Source: LMEP-6097 sp049314535
Lineage (GTDB): Bacteria; Cyanobacteriota; Vampirovibrionia; LMEP-6097
DNA length: 33,973 nucleotides
Reading direction: 5' to 3'
NCBI GenBank assembly: GCA_049314535.1
Contig: JBMOEX010000006.1
Coordinates: 1 to 33,973 of the forward strand
In this document: positions 30,898-33,973 of the stretch, piece by piece
Layout: each line of letters starts with the position of its first letter
Position numbering within the stretch: the first letter of the stretch is position 1
Notes under the pieces: generated by a model
What the model was told of the DNA's origin: nothing
Database searches by the model: none
The model's input: the letters and a program-made list of their open reading frames with translations, nothing else
Made by a program: the position numbers and the translations under genes

Positions 30898-33800
30898 ATG
30901 TCTTTTACTAATACTACACTAAAAAGTCCTTCGCTTAATCCTTTTAAGGCGCTTGGCGGTGAGATAGAGTATACAATCCATGATTTAACTCACAGGGTGA
31001 AATCATTAGGGCGCTCTGCTTTAGAAAAGCTACGAAGCTTAAAACCAGTTTCACGAGAATTTACACAAAAATTAGCCTCTCCCGATGGAATAGCGCAGGA
31101 ATATATTTATACTAATGGTCTGCGAGTGTTTAATGTTCATGATAAAAAAATTAAACGGACTTCTGTTCAGCTAACTATCCAGCTACCACAGACTCATGAA
31201 AAAATAGCTGGAACTAATCATTTTTTAGAACATATGTTAGTAACTAATCCTCTGAATAGTTTAAAAAAAGATATCATGACCTGGGCTAGTGAAAATGGGG
31301 TCGCCTGCAAGAAGGCTGCAACCAGTAACCAGAAAATGTTCTTTTCTTTTAGCTTAGCTCCAGATAAATTAAAAATGGTTTTAAAGTTTTTAGCTAATTT
31401 ATATCAAGAAAAGCCTTTAGAATATGATCCAAAAATTCTGGAAGGAGAGCGAGATGTTATTCAAAAGGAAAGACAGGGCGATGAAAATAATCCAGCTTGG
31501 GCTCTTGGCCTCAAAATAGCAGAGTTTTTTAAAGGTAAGGGACATTATTCTAGTAAGAACATACTAGGAACTAAAAAAGATATTAGTGAAATTTCTCCAG
31601 AGCATTTGGAAGAAGCTCGAAAATGCTTTAATATAGCTGAATCTACTTTAGTGATTACTAGTCCTAGTTCTTATTTGGCTGATGCCAGTATTCATGAATG
31701 TTTTCAAGGTATTAAACCTAAAGAATCTAAAAATGAACGGACTCCAGTTAATTACTCGCAGTTAGGCAGCAAAGCAAAGCAAGTTTTTAAGCATCATGAT
31801 TTATCAGACTCTCTCTCTCAAGTTTTCTATCCCAATCCAGAAAAGCTTTTAAAGTCTCACTTATCTACATTAGATAAGCAGCGTTTAACAGCAGCTCTTT
31901 TATTCACCATGTTTATTGGTGATGATTCCAGATTAAGACAGGAGTTTAATAAACAAAAAATAAATGTTGGTTCTGTAGGAATTAATTTTGATAACGAAGA
32001 TAGAGGTGCCTTAAATCTTAGTATTAATAGAACTGATAAAAAGTATTTTTCTAAAGTATTGCCTATTATTCATCAGCAGCTAAAAAAGATTGCCGCTGAA
32101 GGACTTAATTTAGAAGAATTAAACTTAGTGAAGAAAATGGTTGAAAATGGTCAACAGATAACGAAGGAAGATCCAGCTTCGGAGTACCAGGTTGCTATTC
32201 AGGCAGCCATTAGTCAAGAACATGAACATTGGTTAGACTTCACTCCAGATAAAGAAATGAAAGATTTTTGGAATAAAATAACTAAAGATCAAGAAAGCTT
32301 AAATGCTTTTAATGACGAGCTTAAAGAATTTTTAGATATTTATTTTCTCTCTGCTAAAGCTAAAACTCTAGAAACTCACTGTGACAATAACTCCAATGTA
32401 GGAAATTTTTCTTCTGAGAATATGCAAGTCGGTGAAACGCAGAATCATTATGAAAGACCAGCAGTAGAACCTTCACAGAAACCTGATTTTATTAGACTGC
32501 CAGCAGGATTAGCTTCTATGAAGAAATTAGATAAACGCAGTTATTTAGTAAAAGATCAGGAAGCTAACTTAGTAAGAGTCTATGTTTTAAATAAAAATGG
32601 TATGGGGCGCCTAAGTGATACCGTACTAAATTCTAATAATCCAGACTTAATATCAAAGGAGACTTATAAACAAGAAATTCTCGAGAGCTTAGCAGAATCA
32701 TTATTTACTGAAACACTCGGTGCTGAAGCTTCTTTAAGTCCAGAGAATATAGATAAAGTTACAAAAAATCTAGGGATTCGTTTTGATTTGGTGAGAGATG
32801 CTAAGATTTTGGGCTTTTGGATGAGTGGAGTTAAAGCAGGAGCAGTAGAAATGTTAGGCTTGGTTAAGCAAATATTTGCGAGTCCAGCATTACTTTCTGA
32901 TAAGCCAGAAGTGAAATCTCGCGTACAGAAAGAGTTTGACCATGCTGTTGAAAGGTATATTAAAAATCTTTTAGAACGAAAACAAGACCGAGACTTTCTT
33001 CTGAACAGAGAATTTTACAATGCTATATTCGCTTCTGATCCAGAAAGGCAGAGTTTAGATATAGATTCTCAGATACAAATATTAAAATCTATAAACCTTG
33101 ATGATGTAAGAAAGTTTTTTGAAAAAAATTATATCTTTGATGAAAATTTAAAAATACTTTTAAATGATGTGGCAGTAGATTCTGGTCTAAATTCCAATGC
33201 TGTTACAGATGCGCTTATGCAGTTAAATCCAGGTAAAGTTAAGGCTCAAGAACCCTATGAATATAAGGTCTTAGAAATTCCATCTTCGCAGAAGATACTA
33301 ATGTCCTCAAATTTAGATAAAAGTTCTGCTTCCATTAATATAGGAAACCTAACAGAGGATTTAAGCGGTTTGAGCAAAGAGGATAGAATGTTACTTGGGC
33401 TATCTATTGGTGTTTTGTGTGAAGACCCGATGACGAGTAGATTAGGAGCTAGATTGCGCGAAAAAGGAATTTATTACTGGCGTTCAAATTTTCAATTGCC
33501 AAGTGAAAACCTAGGGAAAGTAACTGTTCCACAAAAAGCATTTTCTATTAATTGTCACTGTAATCCTTCGCAAGTAGACGAAATTAAACAAGTTATTAAC
33601 ACTACCATAGAAGAATATTTAGCTAATGGTCCTAAGCCAGAAGAACTTGCACAAGCACAACATGGTTTAGCAGAGTCTTTTGCAGATGCATTGAAAAATA
33701 TTGAAGCACGTTATGCTTTTCTTAGAGAAACTTTTAAAATTAATAAACCTCCTAGTGCTGAGATAAAAGCTCTTAACCGTTCTTATCGACATATGCAGCC

Positions 33801-33930
33801 TCGTGCGAAGGAGTTATTAAAGATGGTTATAAAGCCAGATAATTTTATAGAAGTAGTAGATATCCCGAAATCAGCTTGTCAAGTCCCTGAATGGAACCAA
33901 AATTATTCAGGTCGTTTCAAAAATACTTGA
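30898..33930 (+). CDS. M16 family (insulinase/pitrilysin-like) zinc peptidase
   Basis: A 1010-residue two-unit M16 metallopeptidase. The N-terminal unit carries the inverted zinc motif H108FLEH112, with the third ligand expected from the ERDVIQKE stretch (182-191), so it should be active. A second, catalytically silent unit occupies about 540-1010 (MTSRLGARLREKGIYYW near 845-861 is typical of the second half). The first ~60 residues are an N-terminal addition with no signal peptide, so it is probably cytosolic, although export by another route cannot be excluded. No Shine-Dalgarno is obvious before the ATG at 30898. M16 enzymes degrade small unfolded peptides or process presequences; the substrate is not apparent. 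The stop lies 43 bases from the window end. Confidence 0.88.
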   Translation: MSFTNTTLKSPSLNPFKALGGEIEYTIHDLTHRVKSLGRSALEKLRSLKPVSREFTQKLASPDGIAQEYIYTNGLRVFNVHDKKIKRTSVQLTIQLPQTHEKIAGTNHFLEHMLVTNPLNSLKKDIMTWASENGVACKKAATSNQKMFFSFSLAPDKLKMVLKFLANLYQEKPLEYDPKILEGERDVIQKERQGDENNPAWALGLKIAEFFKGKGHYSSKNILGTKKDISEISPEHLEEARKCFNIAESTLVITSPSSYLADASIHECFQGIKPKESKNERTPVNYSQLGSKAKQVFKHHDLSDSLSQVFYPNPEKLLKSHLSTLDKQRLTAALLFTMFIGDDSRLRQEFNKQKINVGSVGINFDNEDRGALNLSINRTDKKYFSKVLPIIHQQLKKIAAEGLNLEELNLVKKMVENGQQITKEDPASEYQVAIQAAISQEHEHWLDFTPDKEMKDFWNKITKDQESLNAFNDELKEFLDIYFLSAKAKTLETHCDNNSNVGNFSSENMQVGETQNHYERPAVEPSQKPDFIRLPAGLASMKKLDKRSYLVKDQEANLVRVYVLNKNGMGRLSDTVLNSNNPDLISKETYKQEILESLAESLFTETLGAEASLSPENIDKVTKNLGIRFDLVRDAKILGFWMSGVKAGAVEMLGLVKQIFASPALLSDKPEVKSRVQKEFDHAVERYIKNLLERKQDRDFLLNREFYNAIFASDPERQSLDIDSQIQILKSINLDDVRKFFEKNYIFDENLKILLNDVAVDSGLNSNAVTDALMQLNPGKVKAQEPYEYKVLEIPSSQKILMSSNLDKSSASINIGNLTEDLSGLSKEDRMLLGLSIGVLCEDPMTSRLGARLREKGIYYWRSNFQLPSENLGKVTVPQKAFSINCHCNPSQVDEIKQVINTTIEEYLANGPKPEELAQAQHGLAESFADALKNIEARYAFLRETFKINKPPSAEIKALNRSYRHMQPRAKELLKMVIKPDNFIEVVDIPKSACQVPEWNQNYSGRFKNT

Positions 33931-33973
33931 CTTTACGATGCTTTAATGAAGGAATTTTATTTCTAGCATCCTC

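Noticed and set aside
32438..32452. GAAACGCAGAATCAT inside the M16 peptidase gene resembles the repeat core
   Set aside because: About nine matching bases with no arm; within chance for a 34-kb window.

Overview
The window is AT-rich, gene-dense chromosomal DNA from a flagellated Gram-negative-type bacterium. KdsA (Kdo, an outer-membrane sugar) and FlgH (the outer-membrane flagellar ring) show an outer membrane. FliP, FliQ and FliR show a flagellar export gate. A DUF760-type protein (6007-6372), a family otherwise known from cyanobacteria and plastids, and a SecG of cyanobacterial type point to Cyanobacteriota. Low GC plus flagella suggests a non-photosynthetic member (Melainabacteria/Vampirovibrionia-like, perhaps near Caenarcaniphilales). 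The lineage is an inference from remembered family patterns, not from a search.

Layout. 21-8240: thrS, secG, fabD, a TusA-like sulfur carrier, a large orphan protein, the DUF760 protein, tpiA, and an ECF sigma factor overlapping a one-helix membrane protein. 8287-14233: an AlkA-like glycosylase and clpB, divergent from fliP-fliQ-fliR. 14235-18095: small membrane, periplasmic and unknown proteins, then trpS and two unknown genes in its transcription unit. 18143-23948: trmH, an unknown gene, kdsA, an RNase HI-like gene, a HAD phosphatase, hemE and dus. 23956-33930: a small orphan, dnaA, a CysJ-like flavoreductase, comEC, a ROK kinase, flgH and a large M16 peptidase. No tRNA, rRNA, CRISPR array, prophage or transposase was seen, and no gene-free stretch exceeds 300 bases.

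The most striking signal is a family of short palindromic elements, at least eleven full or partial copies. Full copies are about 75-77 bp. They share one core but have two alternative sets of terminal inverted repeats. Most sit between genes, and two fill the gaps of convergent gene pairs almost exactly. Three lie inside reading frames without breaking them: the glycosylase N-terminus, a loop of a membrane protein, and the ComEC C-terminus. This resembles the Rickettsia palindromic elements (RPEs) in behaviour, but the sequence is not one I recognise.

Other unusual points are a FliQ with a long Pro/Ala-rich C-terminal extension containing six 9-residue repeats, an RNase HI-like gene that probably starts at ATT behind a strong Shine-Dalgarno sequence, a ClpB with an acidic insertion in its second ATPase domain, a DnaA with departures from consensus in its Walker A motif and DNA-binding domain, and a His/Lys/Asp-rich exported small protein flanked by a leader hairpin and a clear terminator.
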